Shown here piece by piece: positions 28,746-39,713 of a stretch of DNA of 64,000 nucleotides (its first letter is position 1; each line of letters opens with the position of its first letter). Below the pieces are notes generated by a model. It saw nothing but the letters and a program-made list of their open reading frames with translations, searched no databases and was not told where the DNA came from. The stretch is from Macrocystis pyrifera. Its lineage: Eukaryota; Sar; Phaeophyceae; Laminariales; Laminariaceae. The stretch is from NCBI GenBank assembly GCA_031763025.1, contig JASSKH010000001.1, positions 26,326,118 through 26,390,117 on the forward strand, in the 5' to 3' direction. Made by a program: the position numbers and the translations under genes.

Positions 28746-29330
28746 AGCACTGTGCAGCAACAGCAGAGTGCCTGATACTGGCTGCTCACAGTCAGGCTGC
28801 ACTACGAACACAATGAATGTGTGCTGCGAGCGAGCATCGTTTTTGCACGAACGTCGTTATTTAATACGCGTATGTATCTGGTATCTCGTAACAGTTTGCG
28901 CTTTCTTTTGATTTCGGTTCTGAATTAATTAATGGATCGTTCACTTTCGACATCACTGATAGTAGTATGATGATACCGCTGCTGATGTGCTCGGGGCCAG
29001 CCAATGCGCACCAAACGCACACATGGTAAGGCACCGGGGGTCAAAGCATGGTTGCATACACTGTACAACTCGTCCACACGAGTACAACAAGTACATGCGC
29101 GTATTGCTTGCAGACCGAAGAAGAAGCACAAACAGAAAAAAACCGAAACGATCCCAAAAACCAGGCGAAAAACAAAAAAAAATGAGAAACGAGAAATGAG
29201 CCGATGGTTGGTGATTTTATTTCTGTAGGGGATGTGAAACTATCGTCCCCTATCCAATTTCCCAACAAATCTATAACACTCCGTGTTTTTTTTCGGGCGA
29301 GGGAGGCCGGCGTACGACACAAGGACGTGC
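28746..29330. other. no recognised feature
   Basis: A GGTTCGACCC word near 29351 just beyond resembles a B box but has no paired T-stem or A box. Confidence 0.4.
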
Positions 29331-29900
29331 CTAACTCGCCGACGGGCGATCGGTTCGACCCTTGCGCGCACAGGTGGGTGAGTGATCACGTATCTAGTGG
29401 TTCTAGGCACTCGGCTCCTTAAATTTTCTCGTCGTCGCCGCGTAGTTTGGAAAAAGTCGCCCGCAGCGAGTTTTTGGCTTTCGGGCGATATACGTCGCCC
29501 CCCCCGCGCGGAGCGGGCGGCAAACCCGGAAATTCTTGATGCGTTGGGTAGCCATGCCGTGCTTGTTGCTCGGCTGTCATCGCGCGGGGTGCGGAACGCT
29601 CATTTTTTGACATTTGGAGCGAAGTGCACCGAAGCGGCTCGTCTCCGGTTTTTTGGGCAATCTCGTGAGTTTTGATCGATTTTGAGTCGATTTTTCTCGT
29701 GTCTGACCGCGCACAGCGCAGCGAACAGCGCACCACCAGCACCCACCGCGCGCAGTGGAGCGTTGCAATCGGCGCAAGTCGCACGTAGTTGCGCGACCGA
29801 GAGCAGTGTGTCCGCGGTTGCGCCCGTGGTGGCGGCGATGCCAGTCTCAGCGGTGCGCGGTTGTTGATCAAAGCGTCGAGAGCGTCCGCACCCCCTCCCG
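29331..29900. other. CpG-rich block of unknown role
   Basis: This stretch is rich in CG dinucleotides (for example CGCCCCCCCCGCGCGGAGCG near 29490-29510 and GCGCGCAGTGGAGCG near 29748). Its surroundings are AT-richer. Open frames exist on both strands without recognisable domains. It could be a promoter/first-exon region for a gene on either side, for instance a distant 5' leader of the CBP-type gene, but nothing in the sequence ties it to one. Confidence 0.35.
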
Positions 29901-30754
29901 TTCTTTCCCTGCTGGTTGCTGTGTGTATCTGGTACACTTTTCGTTTTCTGAGTTTTTTTTTTTTCGTGCTCGTTCGTACATACATATCAAAACTGGTATT
30001 TATACGAGTACGCCACGCGTACAGCAGCAGTACATACTTTTGTTCGTATTTTTTATGTACGTATCGTATATACCTGTGTGGTTGGATGGATGTACTGCTG
30101 TGCGTACTGCTGCTGCTGGCGACTTGCTTGACTGCTTGTGTAATACGAGCCTTGCACGCACACGATCTGATCGATTTCCAGTGATTGATCCTTTTCATAT
30201 TTCATGATAAAACACGATGCATACCTGGTACCTGGTACTGGTTGTACTGCAGCAGTAACTGATACACCGCCTATTAGACTCATGACTGCTGCTGCTGTAT
30301 CACAGACGGCAGCAGCATATAGACAAGGCTGCAGGCTTGATGACTTTTTTTTTTTCGAACCTCACGTACGAAGTCTAATTTGTCACGTAAGAACTTCGTT
30401 GCTGCGTTGTGAAATTAGATTCGTGAGAGTCTCTGGGTAAAATAAAATGTCTGAAGTCACCCCCCCCCTTTTCCTCACGACGATGTTCGCAGCAGTGGGT
30501 GTGGTCACTGCAGCTGATGTGGAGGGGGGCGCATTTGCCAGCTCCCTTCTTTTTTTGCTCTTCTTGTGCCTGCCGGGGGGAAGAACCCATTGCGCCTGTC
30601 GTCGTATCATGCTCGACGTGGTTTTGGAAAACAGGACCCTCGTTGAATGCAGCAGCGGCAGCAGCAGTATTCTCAATTATGTATCCCCGCTCGTGTATGC
30701 ATGAGCAGTATTGCACGAGTGCACCCGTGGTCGTCTTCCTGCTCGTGCTGTTTG

Positions 30755-30792
<38 letters not shown>

Positions 30793-31339
30793 TTGCTGTT
30801 GCTGCTGTTTTGTCGGCACTTGGCATGGTACGTTCACTTCCATTGTTTCAGTACATACGTATCACGTACCAGAAAACTGTTTTTGTAAGTCCGTATGTTT
30901 TACTCGTATTATATGTACTGGTGTACCGGGTGAAGACAAGACTAACTACACTCGTTCCCCGTATTTCGTACATACCAGAGGTACAACACACAGAAGTACC
31001 ACTATTAGTAACAGCAGTGATCGTTAAACTATTAATAACATGCTTGCATACATTTCGGGCTCACTTGCGCCGTGCGCCGTTTCTTATGTGTTCCTCCCAA
31101 GCCCCCGAGGAACACCCGGTACGTCATTCATGTACACCCAACACTTTTTCGCTCCAGCTTTTTTTTTCTTCCTTCGCGAATTCGTCACAAAAAAATAGTT
31201 GCTCCCGTGGGGAGTCAAAAAAAACGACAGCCCATCAGCGAGACCGGAAAATGAACGCCCCCTTCCATTTCTTCACTGTTATGAATATACGTAGTGATAC
31301 TTGGCATTTTTGGTCGTGGAAAAGGCAAATTAACTCTGT
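29901..31339. other. no gene; CTG run
   Basis: It contains a TACCTGGTACCTGGTA double unit (30222-30237) and (CTG)n at 30757-30806. No exon or RNA is supported. Confidence 0.45.
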
Positions 31340-31440
31340 AAACGGCTGTCCTGTTTTGGGGGACAAGCTAATAAGAGTATGAGTATGAGAGGTTTGTCCC
31401 CTAATCGGGAGGGACTAAAACAAGTTGTCCCTTTTTTATT
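31335..31440. mobile_element. IR-2-like copy
   Basis: GGCTGTCCTGTTTTGGGGGACAAG is mirrored by GGTTTGTCCCCTAATCGGGAGG about 35 bp later. The outer ends are degraded. Confidence 0.55.
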
Positions 31441-31494
31441 GGTGGGGACCCAGAGATGTCAACTTAAGGCACATGAAATTTTTGGCTTAAGGCA

Positions 31495-31716
31495 GGCATA
31501 TCGTACCCACTCTTAACGAAAAATGTAAGGACCGTTGTCTTTTTTTATATTACGGGGGACGATAGTAAATGAGACCATTTTTTTTTTGGAAAAAAACAGG
31601 GAAATGTATACCAGGTATGCAGTAGTTTTTTTGCGTGGACCGTAGGTCCTATTTACTATGGTACCCCGTAAATAGTATTAACAACAGTTTTACGGTCCTT
31701 ACATTTTCCGTCCAGA
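31495..31716. mobile_element. IR-3 hairpin split by IR-1
   Basis: The left arm AAAATGTAAGGACCGTTGTC and right arm AACAGTTTTACGGTCC-TTACATTTTCCG are inverted repeats around an IR-1. The right flank TCCAGAGTGGTGC is shared with other IR-3 pieces (35320, 49950). Confidence 0.6.
31550..31671 (-). mobile_element. IR-1 copy with a CCAGGTA insertion
   Basis: The ends are TTACGGGGGACGATAG and CTATGGTACCCCGTAA. Between AAATGTATA and the T-run lies an extra CCAGGTA (31611-31617), at the position where other copies carry CCTGG or CCAGGG. Confidence 0.85.
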
Positions 31717-31867
31717 GTGGTGCTACGTTGACCAGTTTTACGTAGGACCCCCAGAAAATGCCACTAAAACCATTTGAGATGTGCAGCCTTGTGAGTATTT
31801 TCCGTATTTCCGTAGAGGAGTGCTGTTAAGACCTGGTACTTGTTGTGCCTCTTGGGGCAAAAAGTTG

Positions 31868-32055
31868 CTGTCCCGTTTTCGTGACAAACCGCTCAAATTC
31901 CTATTACGGGAGACCATAGTAAATAGGACCAAAAATTGTTCGTAAAAAAAAGCGAAATATGTAGGTTTTTGTCTCTACCGTAGGTCCTATTTACTATGCC
32001 CCACCCCCCCGTAATAGTAGGTTGTCTCCGAAAACGCGGCTGCGGTCCTCTTTAA
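31868..32055 (+). mobile_element. IR-2 copy split by IR-1
   Basis: The left arm TGTCCCGTTTTCGTGACAAA...CTCAAATTCC is followed by IR-1. The right arm GTAGGTTGTCTCCGAAAACG...CTGCGGTCCTCTTTAAG follows. The split lies within a few bases of the one at 21.78 kb. Confidence 0.65.
31904..32014 (-). mobile_element. IR-1 copy inside an IR-2 loop
   Basis: TTACGGGAGACCATAG ... CTATGCCCCACCCCCCCGTAA with TA on both sides. The C-run in the right end has expanded. Confidence 0.88.
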
Positions 32056-32428
32056 GTACGTTCGTGGCCAATTCGTTGCGTACAAAAACCGTCGGAATTT
32101 GTAACCCTCTCTTGAAGATAACATGCCTCTTGCATTGCACGCGCGCTCCAAGTATCACGATAAGCTTCTTTTTTTTTACGAGTTCGTACATGCATATTTT
32201 CTCTCTTCTTTCAGTGTGTGGTGTTGATCGCTCAGGCAGGCAGGCAGGCAGGCAAGCGGCGTGAGTGGTACCAAGGTGTCATGGTGTGCGCGAGTCGTGG
32301 CGCTAAAATACCCCCTCGGATCGGGTGTACAGCAGTAGTTCGGGAAGCAAGCCGACGATCCTCCACTCTTGAAACCCAGCAAAAAACCTGCGCCGGTTGC
32401 TTTTGTGTTGTCGATGCTCCTGTGTGAT

Positions 32429-32527
32429 CGTTAACCCTTTCTAGAACTGCAGTCCCGTTTTGAGGACGAAGCACTCAAATTCCAAGTAGTTTGTCCCCAC
32501 AACGGGACTGCAGTTGTAAAAAGAGGT
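32429..32527. mobile_element. IR-2 copy, uninterrupted
   Basis: The arms TTAACCCTTTCTAGAACTGC and GGGACTGCAGTTGTAAAAAG (inverted) flank a CTCAAATTCCAAGTAGTTTG centre. It serves as an empty reference for the split copies. Confidence 0.8.
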
Positions 32528-32563
32528 TGGCGTTTTCTTCAATTTTCCCCTCCGAGGTCCCTG

Positions 32564-32672
32564 TTACGGGGGTCCGTAGTTAATAGTAGGACCTATGGTG
32601 TACATAAAAACCTATATATTTACCTATTTTTACTAACAATATTTGGTCCTGTTTACTATGGACCCCCGTAAC
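32564..32672 (+). mobile_element. IR-1 copy (32.6 kb)
   Basis: TTACGGGGGTCCGTAG ... CTATGGACCCCCGTAA. The flanks are CTG and CAG rather than TA, so this copy does not show the usual target duplication. Confidence 0.9.
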
Positions 32673-32802
32673 AGCTGGTTACGACCGCCTCTAATTCGTA
32701 ATTTGAGAGAGAGAACATGCCAGCTGACTGAATATTGGGGAGGCTTAGATGGTTATAAAATGTCGAAATGTACCTTTTGTATTGATGGTCAGACTGGTAC
32801 TA

Positions 32803-32918
32803 TTACGGGGGGGGGCATAGCAAATAGTACCTACGGCACACATTAAAACCTACCAGGGTATATATTTTCACCTTTTTTTTACTAGCAATATTTGGTCCTA
32901 TTTGCTATGGTCCCACGT
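32803..32918 (+). mobile_element. IR-1 copy with CCAGGG insertion
   Basis: It starts TTACGGGGGGGGGCATAG and ends CTATGGTCCCACGTAG. It carries AAAACCTACCAGGGTATATA, the same insertion as the copy at 12965. Confidence 0.88.
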
Positions 32919-33084
32919 AGCAATCAGAACCGAAGATGGTGTGTAAAAACAAGGGGGGTGTGTTCCTGTTTTTTTTTTGTTCCGTCGCGGTGAGTTGTGA
33001 TTACTATGTATGCCCCCCGTATGGGTCTGGTGAGTGTGCAGCAGTACGCACGTGTACGCAATTTTTTTTTTCAACATATTGATA

Positions 33085-33189
33085 TTACGGGGGTCCATAC
33101 TTAACAGGACCAAATGTTGTTGGTAAAAATACCTAAATATAGAGGTTTTTATGTATGCCATAGGTCCGGTCAACTATGGACCCCCGTAA
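33085..33189 (-). mobile_element. IR-1 copy (33.1 kb)
   Basis: TTACGGGGGTCCATAC ... CTATGGACCCCCGTAA, with TA on both sides. Confidence 0.92.
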
Positions 33190-33479
33190 TAGTCGCGTTT
33201 TTTTTTGTTCGTGCTGCGCCCCCGTGTCGTAAGAGCTCCATCCAACCATTGTTTGGGTTACTGCTTGATGGAGCTCGGTTTTTGAAGTTATCAATCAGCC
33301 AACCAAGCAGTAGCCGATGCTGTAACCAATCGCGCCTCTTTTCCCCCTCTCTCTGGTGCTCGATGTCCACTAAAGGGGGTTGTAGTGCTCCTTGACGTAC
33401 ACACGTCGAACAGATCGCCATCCCCTAGTGCAGATGACCTACCGGTAGAACCATACCTGCCACTGCTGTGATATACTGT

Positions 33480-33672
33480 GAAGGATCTGTGTGAGTACAG
33501 ATCCAACCCAGGAAAACAAGTCACAGAGCATGCAGATTTTTACGGCTCCCACCCGGCAAGATGAGCTAGATATTACAGACCATACAGATCAGGGATCTAT
33601 CTGCCCTGAAACATCTAGATCATCAAAAGTTGGAATTGATTGATCTGTTAGATTATCTGTCGGAGATGTGAA
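33480..33672 (+). repeat. GATC-family copy
   Basis: GGATCTGTGTGAGTACAGATCC, CAACCCAGGAAAAC, CGGCTCCCACCCGGCAAG, CAGATCAGGGATCTATCTGC and CTAGATCATCA in the family's standard order. Confidence 0.82.
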
Positions 33673-34089
33673 TCCTTATAAACCCTTTTTGCAGAAATGA
33701 TGCACACTAATACCAAGTAGTAATAGTTTGTCCCCAAAGCGCACCCCACCGTTTCGGCGACAAAGACAGAATTGCTACTCGTACCTGGTACGGGGTAAGA
33801 TTTCGAGTTCGACCATGTTTGCTGTATGATGGGGAACAGGACACAAAGAGCCCTCTATTCAGCGTTGCACAAACAGCACGCGACTCCGCGTAAGATACAT
33901 TTGGGAGTCATGGAAAGTCGGTTCGACTTGGTGCTTCAAAACGTAAGAAATACCTTGTTCTATGCACGTGTTTTGGAATGTTGGCGTAGGGCATGCACGC
34001 TCTTGCCTCATGTAAGAACTAGGGCTCACTACTGCTCCACTCTCTTTTACTCCGACACTTACCGTGGTTTTATTATCGGTTCTTTGTCG
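33673..34089. other. no gene; IR-2 fragment
   Basis: AAGTAGTAATAGTTTGTCCCC (33714-33734) is an IR-2 centre/right-arm word. TACCTGGTA lies at 33782. Nothing else is recognised. Confidence 0.5.
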
Positions 34090-34262
34090 TCGAGCAGAGT
34101 CTAACTACGTGCCTAGTGCTCCAACACTTGTGTCGGTTTTATTCTCTCTTCTATACCGCCGAGCAGAGTCTGACTGCATGCCTAGTGCTCGTCCCGTCTG
34201 CTTGATACAGTTTCGTTCTCTCTTTTTTTTCGTCGAGCAGAGTCTGACTGCATGCCTATTAA
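34090..34262. repeat. three ~70-bp tandem units
   Basis: CGAGCAGAGTCTGACTGCAT and GCCTAGTGCTC recur at about 34093, 34166 and 34233, with intervening T-rich TTCTCTCTT spacers. Confidence 0.8.
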
Positions 34263-35200
34263 TAGTGCATCCGTCGGCGTAGTATCGTGCTGGTACAGAC
34301 ATCACCCTGTTGCTCCCTCAAACCCCTTGTTCCTAGATCCCAAACCGCCTCCACAAACTACGCAAACCTGCGGTCAGTTAGGGTTTTCTGCGACAGCTTG
34401 GATGGTACTTGGCAACAGAGTTACCTGGTTTTTCATCTGTGAATGGGGTCCGTGGTGTCGCGCACTGCTGTATTGCTCAACGCATGACACAGGTCATTGA
34501 TTTCCGCCTTCACAGCCCAGGTATTTCAGGACAGGTACATTCCTGGTCTGTGCAGGACCGGTGGCTCATTTTTCCTGGCGGGAGCGGTATAGTCTGGATG
34601 AGCTTGGACAGACAGGGTAGGAGATGTTTCACTGAGTTGGATCTTTTTTTGCTGAGTTGGGTGTGCACTTAAGACAGTTCCTGCAGAACTTGCGACAACG
34701 GTGGGTTAGGGTCTTTTTTGACCTACTGCAGCTGGTGGTTTGTCCGTCCGACGTGTTCGTTTTTTTACCGGTCAGGAACAGGCCCACCAAACCTCATCAT
34801 CGTTTCCTTCGCCTTTGCCTATCGCTGCGAGCGGCACCCTTGCCTCGACCCAGCGTTTTGTTTTTGTTGTTGTTGTTGTTGTTGTTTTTCATGCGGTGTG
34901 TGTATTCAGCCCTGCCTTAACCCCCCGATCGTTTTTGTAGACGAAAGGGGTGTTGGGTATGTTGTGTTTTTGGTGTTTGCTGTGCTTGTGTCAGTAGAGT
35001 GTACGCTGCTGTGGACTCGTTGTGTGCTTTTCGTGTCCCCCGAGTAGAGTATGGTGAACAGACAAAAGTAATAAAAATGTGAAAGGAGCAACAAGACAAG
35101 AACACTGCTGTATCGTAGCTATATATACGTTAGTGCTGCAGTATGATGGTGCTGCGCTCTGGTTGGGAACGTAAGCATCATTGCTGTATAAATACCACTA
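34263..35200. other. no recognised feature
   Basis: (TTG)n at 34864-34886 and weak GATC-family words near 34505-34560 (CAGCCCAGGTATTTCAGG, GTCTGTGCAGGACC). No exon is supported. Confidence 0.4.
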
Positions 35201-35305
35201 TTGCGGGGGACCATAGTAAATAGGACCAAACATTGTTAGTAAAAATAGGTAAATATATAGGTTTTTATGTAGGCCATATGTCCTATTAACTAAGGACCCC
35301 CGCAG
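35201..35305 (-). mobile_element. IR-1 copy (35.2 kb)
   Basis: TTGCGGGGGACCATAG ... CTAAGGACCCCCGCAG. Both ends carry a C/G change at the same palindromic position. Confidence 0.9.
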
Positions 35306-35494
35306 TGGACAACAGTCCTTATATTTTCGTCCGGGGTGGTGTTTTATGGTGGGAACATTCAGCTTCTGAGAGCAATAGGAGGCGGTGAGTGTATACCGAG
35401 CACATTTATGAGTAGTAATTTTCCTGGTATAAAGTTGAAATCACTGGAAACCCACCCAAACGTCAGACATATCACGATGTGTGTATCTGTCTAA

Positions 35495-35715
35495 AGATTG
35501 ATCATTTAGATCCCAACCTGCCGATATGGGATTCTGTGCAGGATCTGTGCAGTACAGATCCAACCCAGGAAACATTCCTAGATCCTAGAGAATGTATACG
35601 GCTCCCACCCTGCAACAGCATGAGCTACAGCAGTAGGATCACACATACCAGGAATCTTCTCTGCCCCGAAGGACGTAGTCGCTGTAGATCATGAAGTGGG
35701 AATTATCTGTAGATG
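35495..35715 (+). repeat. GATC-family copy
   Basis: GATCATTTAGATCCCAACC, GGATCTGTGCAGTACAGATC, CAACCCAGGAAACATTCC, CGGCTCCCACCCTGCAAC and GTAGATCATGAAGTGGGAAT. Confidence 0.85.
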
Positions 35716-36126
35716 AGCTGACCAGGTGTTTTATGCCTGCTAGTTACAAAACGATAGTTACAATAATAAGTGAGGGCAGTCAATCCCGTCAATCAGTCTT
35801 TTACCGCGCGTTTTTTTTCTTGATTTTAGGTCCCCATCCTGGGCGCTACGGCGCCCTCATCCACCGTTTCGTGTCTCCAATCTCGCTGGTGCATGATACC
35901 GTTCTGATCGATGTTATAAGGTACTTTTTGATGACCGCAAAAGGTACAGAAGTACCTTATATTTCCGATCAGAATAGTACCCTGGTGCTGTTTTTTTGGG
36001 TAGCTTTTCAGGAGAACATGGTAATCAGAACCAAATCTGGTCTGTGAAGGTTACGGGGATACGTGGTTTTTGGGTCCATGCTAAGTTCTGATTAGTTTGG
36101 GCTGTGGGCCTCTGTAGCACCAGGTA
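35716..36126. other. no gene; IR-3-like word
   Basis: GTACCTTATATTTCCGATCAG (35958-35978) is an IR-3 arm. Nothing coding is supported. Confidence 0.45.
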
Positions 36127-36232
36127 TTGCGGGGGACCATAGTAATTAGGACCTACCGTATACACAATAACCTATATAATTAACTCTTTTTACCAACAAA
36201 ATTTGGTCCTGTTTACTATGGTCCCCCGTAAT
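36127..36232 (+). mobile_element. IR-1 copy abutting an ACCAGGTA
   Basis: TTGCGGGGGACCATAG ... CTATGGTCCCCCGTAA. It is immediately preceded by CACCAGGTA, so the element uses the TA of a CCAGG-TA unit as its target. Confidence 0.9.
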
Positions 36233-36577
36233 AGTATTGTTTTATGACAATCTGTCTGGGCGTTTCACGTCCAACCTTTTACGTCTACCCGTCAACACCC
36301 AGCACGCCCGGGCCGTTTCCGCACCCTAGAAATATGCCAGTTCTGTGGTGGCTGACTACAGGGCAGATATATGAAAGACATAGAAGTTTGTCCAAGGAAT
36401 GCCTAGCTCGTACATATGAAAACCCTGCATATGCAGCCTATTAACAGGTAATTGGAACGCAGGCGCGCAGCACACCTCAAGCCCTGCTACTTACCTGGTC
36501 CTATATATGATACGAGGTTGTGCTTGTGCGCCCCTCCCCCCCCCCCCCCCCCTCGAATGTCGGGGGGTGCGTTTCTT
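36233..36577. other. no recognised feature
   Basis: A C-run lies at about 36535-36552, and TTACCTGGTC near 36491. No gene is seen. Confidence 0.4.
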
Positions 36578-36665
36578 AATCAGGAGTAGGAACGGTGCTT
36601 CGTCTCCAAAGAGATCCGTGGTGAGAGGTCAAAGGACTCAGGCAAGCAACAAGCGGGTGCCCCCC
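36578..36665 (+). repeat. LINE-B 3' end fragment
   Basis: AGGAGTAGGAACGGTGCTTC and GACTCAGGCAAGCAACAAGC match the LINE-B end at 19225-19295. It is again followed by a C-rich tract. Confidence 0.8.
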
Positions 36666-38540
36666 TTCCCCCCTCGCCCCCCTCTCCTCTGATTGACTGA
36701 TATGGTTGGTTGAGTGGAAGTTGACCGCAGTAGCCATCGCCGTTTTCTTTTCATGTTTTGTGGTTCCTCGTTCTTGGTCATGTTCGGCTCACATGTGCCT
36801 GCAGCACAGCGCTCGGTCGTTCGCAAACACGTGCTTCACGCAGATTGCAAATTTTGAGAGTCAAGGGCTGAATCAGTCGGATGCGCACAGCTGACGTGCG
36901 TATTTGGTAACAGTTTCATACATGTGCACCTCGTACAAGCGTTGTTTGCGTACAAGTATAAATACGCGTGTGTGAGAGGGCGTACATCGCTAGCGCTTCG
37001 TGTCATGTTTCATTTACGTATATTTCGTTTACGAAGTAGTACCGGCATAGCGTTAATCCCATCCTTTTCACCAAATGGTGTTTAAACACGGCACTAGTTG
37101 GGTGCAGTGGTACATGTACTTGCCTTTTTTTTTCGTGAGCGAATTGTACGAGTACCGGCTTGCCGTCCCTTTTTTAACTATTTACCAACAGCAGTGTATA
37201 TATACATGGAGTAGTGTACCGGCCTTTCTTTTTTCCTTTTTCCTTTTTTTTTTTGCAACGCTTTGTTCGTTCTTGTGACTAAAAGTATCGCGCGATGATT
37301 TGTTGGTTTCTCTCGCCGATTTCGCCCGCGGTTAGAGCTGTGAGTGGAACGACTTTAGCCTCCAGTAGTTATTGGTTGAGCTAATATTAATGGTCGTTTC
37401 CCGGAAGTGCCAACTATCCGACTGTTGGGTTTCCATACTTGTAGGAAAGATTATTGAAATGGGCGTACACGTTTTTGTTTTTGGTGGGACCCCCTCGACA
37501 GAGGAGGGCTGATATGGCTCGCTTGACTCGCCCGACTCGAGTTGGCAGGTCGGCTATAATAGCCATCAGCTGGCTCCGCCAGCTGGCGGACTTGCCGCCG
37601 ACTGAAGTCATTTAGTCGGCTGATAGTACCTACCGATTAGTTAATAGTCGTGAAATTCTGCCGAGTCACGGCTCTGTACCAATGGTGCTCTTTTGAGTAC
37701 GCGACACCACTTGCGCTTGAATTTGACCGCAAGACTTCCCACACTGATATGCATGGAGTATTTTTTTTTTTGTGCATGCCATCTTACAGGGGTCAAGAAC
37801 TTTCTTACTTTTGGCCAGGTTCAAGTTATTTGTCTTGTGTGAGGGTAGGTGTGGGTCCCCACACCTATTTCAGTGTAGAAATGATTGCCCCACGTCTCGT
37901 GCAAAAGTCGAGCCAAAAGTGTTTCTGCAGGTCTCGGTATATTCAGTGCAACTTAGTGTGTGCACTTTAGTGTGTGCAGTTTGATAAGTGCAGTTTCTCA
38001 ATTGCTGTCGCGTACTATTATTAATAGTATCATTCAGTAGTAGTCCTCCCGCCGTTGCTCGCTTTCTCATTTTTCGTGTGCGCTCGCGGTTCAGTTTTGT
38101 TGTTGACTGCATTTTCCCTCGTGCTTGGGATGTATAATGTCATGCACACACCTGCTGCTGCATGCTCGTGCGCTCGCGCTCTCTACGTGGCCTGTTTTTA
38201 ATTTCATTGTCGCTCGTACTTGGTGTGTGTATACACCTAGTGCTGTAGACTACATACGCAAGGGCTCAATTTTGGGTAGGTCTCCTGCTTCTCGACCGTG
38301 TACGTCGAGCTCTGTATCTGGTAGCTCTCCTGTTATGCTTGACCTGGCATTTTTGCACTACTGCTGTGATAAAAGAGTATTATGCTGCCTTTCACCCGCA
38401 CGGTGACATCAAACCAGCTTCCGTTTGTTCGCCTGGCCGTCCCTGCCAAACCTCACATCGTTTTTTTTTTTTTTTTTTTTTTTTTTTCCATTTTTTTTCG
38501 TTTCCGCATTTTTTTTTATCTTGTGTGTCCTTTATGTATA
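36666..38540. other. upstream region of the CBP-type gene; no recognised promoter
   Basis: AT-rich, T-run-rich DNA. No TATA/initiator pair, exon or known repeat could be fixed. A long T-rich tract (38461-38540) ends in GTCCTTTATGTATAG, which looks like a splice acceptor. Part of this interval may therefore be a first intron, with the true first exon further left. Confidence 0.4.
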
Positions 38541-39082
38541 GAGCATAGAAGAAGGAAGACCTTAGGAAGGCGAAACGGTCAAAAGAGGCAGACAGAACGC
38601 AGCAGCAGAGCCGGACTAAATAGCTCGCACGGCGGATCAGCCACCGCCGGGGAGCGATCGATCTAGGGGCTAGCTGGTCGAGAGGGGTTTCTCATCCGTG
38701 GACGGGATCTCTCTCAAGGGGGTTCGATATTGACTGCGGGGGAGATAAAGGAAGAGCCAGGAAACACGGCGCAAGTAGCCCAGGGAGGGCAGCGGGGCGG
38801 GGGCAAGGCCGAGCGGCCCGAGCAGAAGCAGCAGCCCGCTTCTGGCCCACCCCGCGTAGTAGCCCCAGGCGTAGCCGCAGGCGGGGCCGCAGGCGGAGCT
38901 GCGGGCGGAGCCTCCACAGGGGGCCCAGCGATGAACGTGGCCGCGGTGCCTCTTTCTATGCCGGCGTCCTCTGCTTCGGTGATACCGACAGGACCTTCGC
39001 CGCAACAGCTGGTACCGCAGCAGCAGCAACCGGGCAACCCTCAGCAGCAGCAGGGAGTGTCCCTGTCGACGATGCAGCAACA

Positions 39083-39117
<35 letters not shown>

Positions 39118-39673
39118 CTGGTGCGGCTGCGGCGTCTTTTGGCAGTGCCATCGACTTCGGCCTCGTTAACGGCGGCGGTGACGTCCGCTCCGCAGAGCGG
39201 TTCCACTCACGGACACGGGGTTTCCACCTCCGCGCTTGGAGGAGGCGTGTTGGGCGCCCCCGTTACCGTGCCCACGTCCACAACGGGGGGCGTGAACGCC
39301 ATCGCCTCCAGCGTGGGGCTTCCGTTGCGATCTGTTGGGATGAGCCCAGGGCCACCGCAAACCGTCCCCACCTCCGCGGACGCGTTGTCGTCGGTGCCTC
39401 TCTCGGCGGCCGCGATGGCGGCCGGCCGGTCTGTCACGACGGTCTCCGCCGGCCAGGGGGGCGCGGTGTCCGCAGGGCTGGGCGTGGGTTCGCTGCCGCC
39501 GTTAGGCGGGGTTACCTCCTCCTCGGGCGGCTTGATGTCGTCGACGTTGTCGCAGCCGTTATCGGGGTCGCTGGCTTCCGGGACGGCAGCGGCGACTACG
39601 TCGGCGGGCTCGCCGATGGTGTCGGCGGGTGGGTCCGCGGTGACGTCGGTGATGGCGCCCGCGGGCATCGATC

Positions 39674-39713
<40 letters not shown>

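Noticed and set aside
29340-29365. B-box word GGTTCGACCC as part of a tRNA
   Set aside because: The flanks do not pair into a T-stem and there is no A box upstream.
29419-30198. 259-codon minus-strand open frame
   Set aside because: No domain, no splice support, and composition follows the CpG-rich block; it is kept only as an unassigned region.
39121-39195. 75-bp GT...AG intron to explain the frame break in exon 1
   Set aside because: Its length is a multiple of three, so removing it would not move the reading into the frame used downstream.
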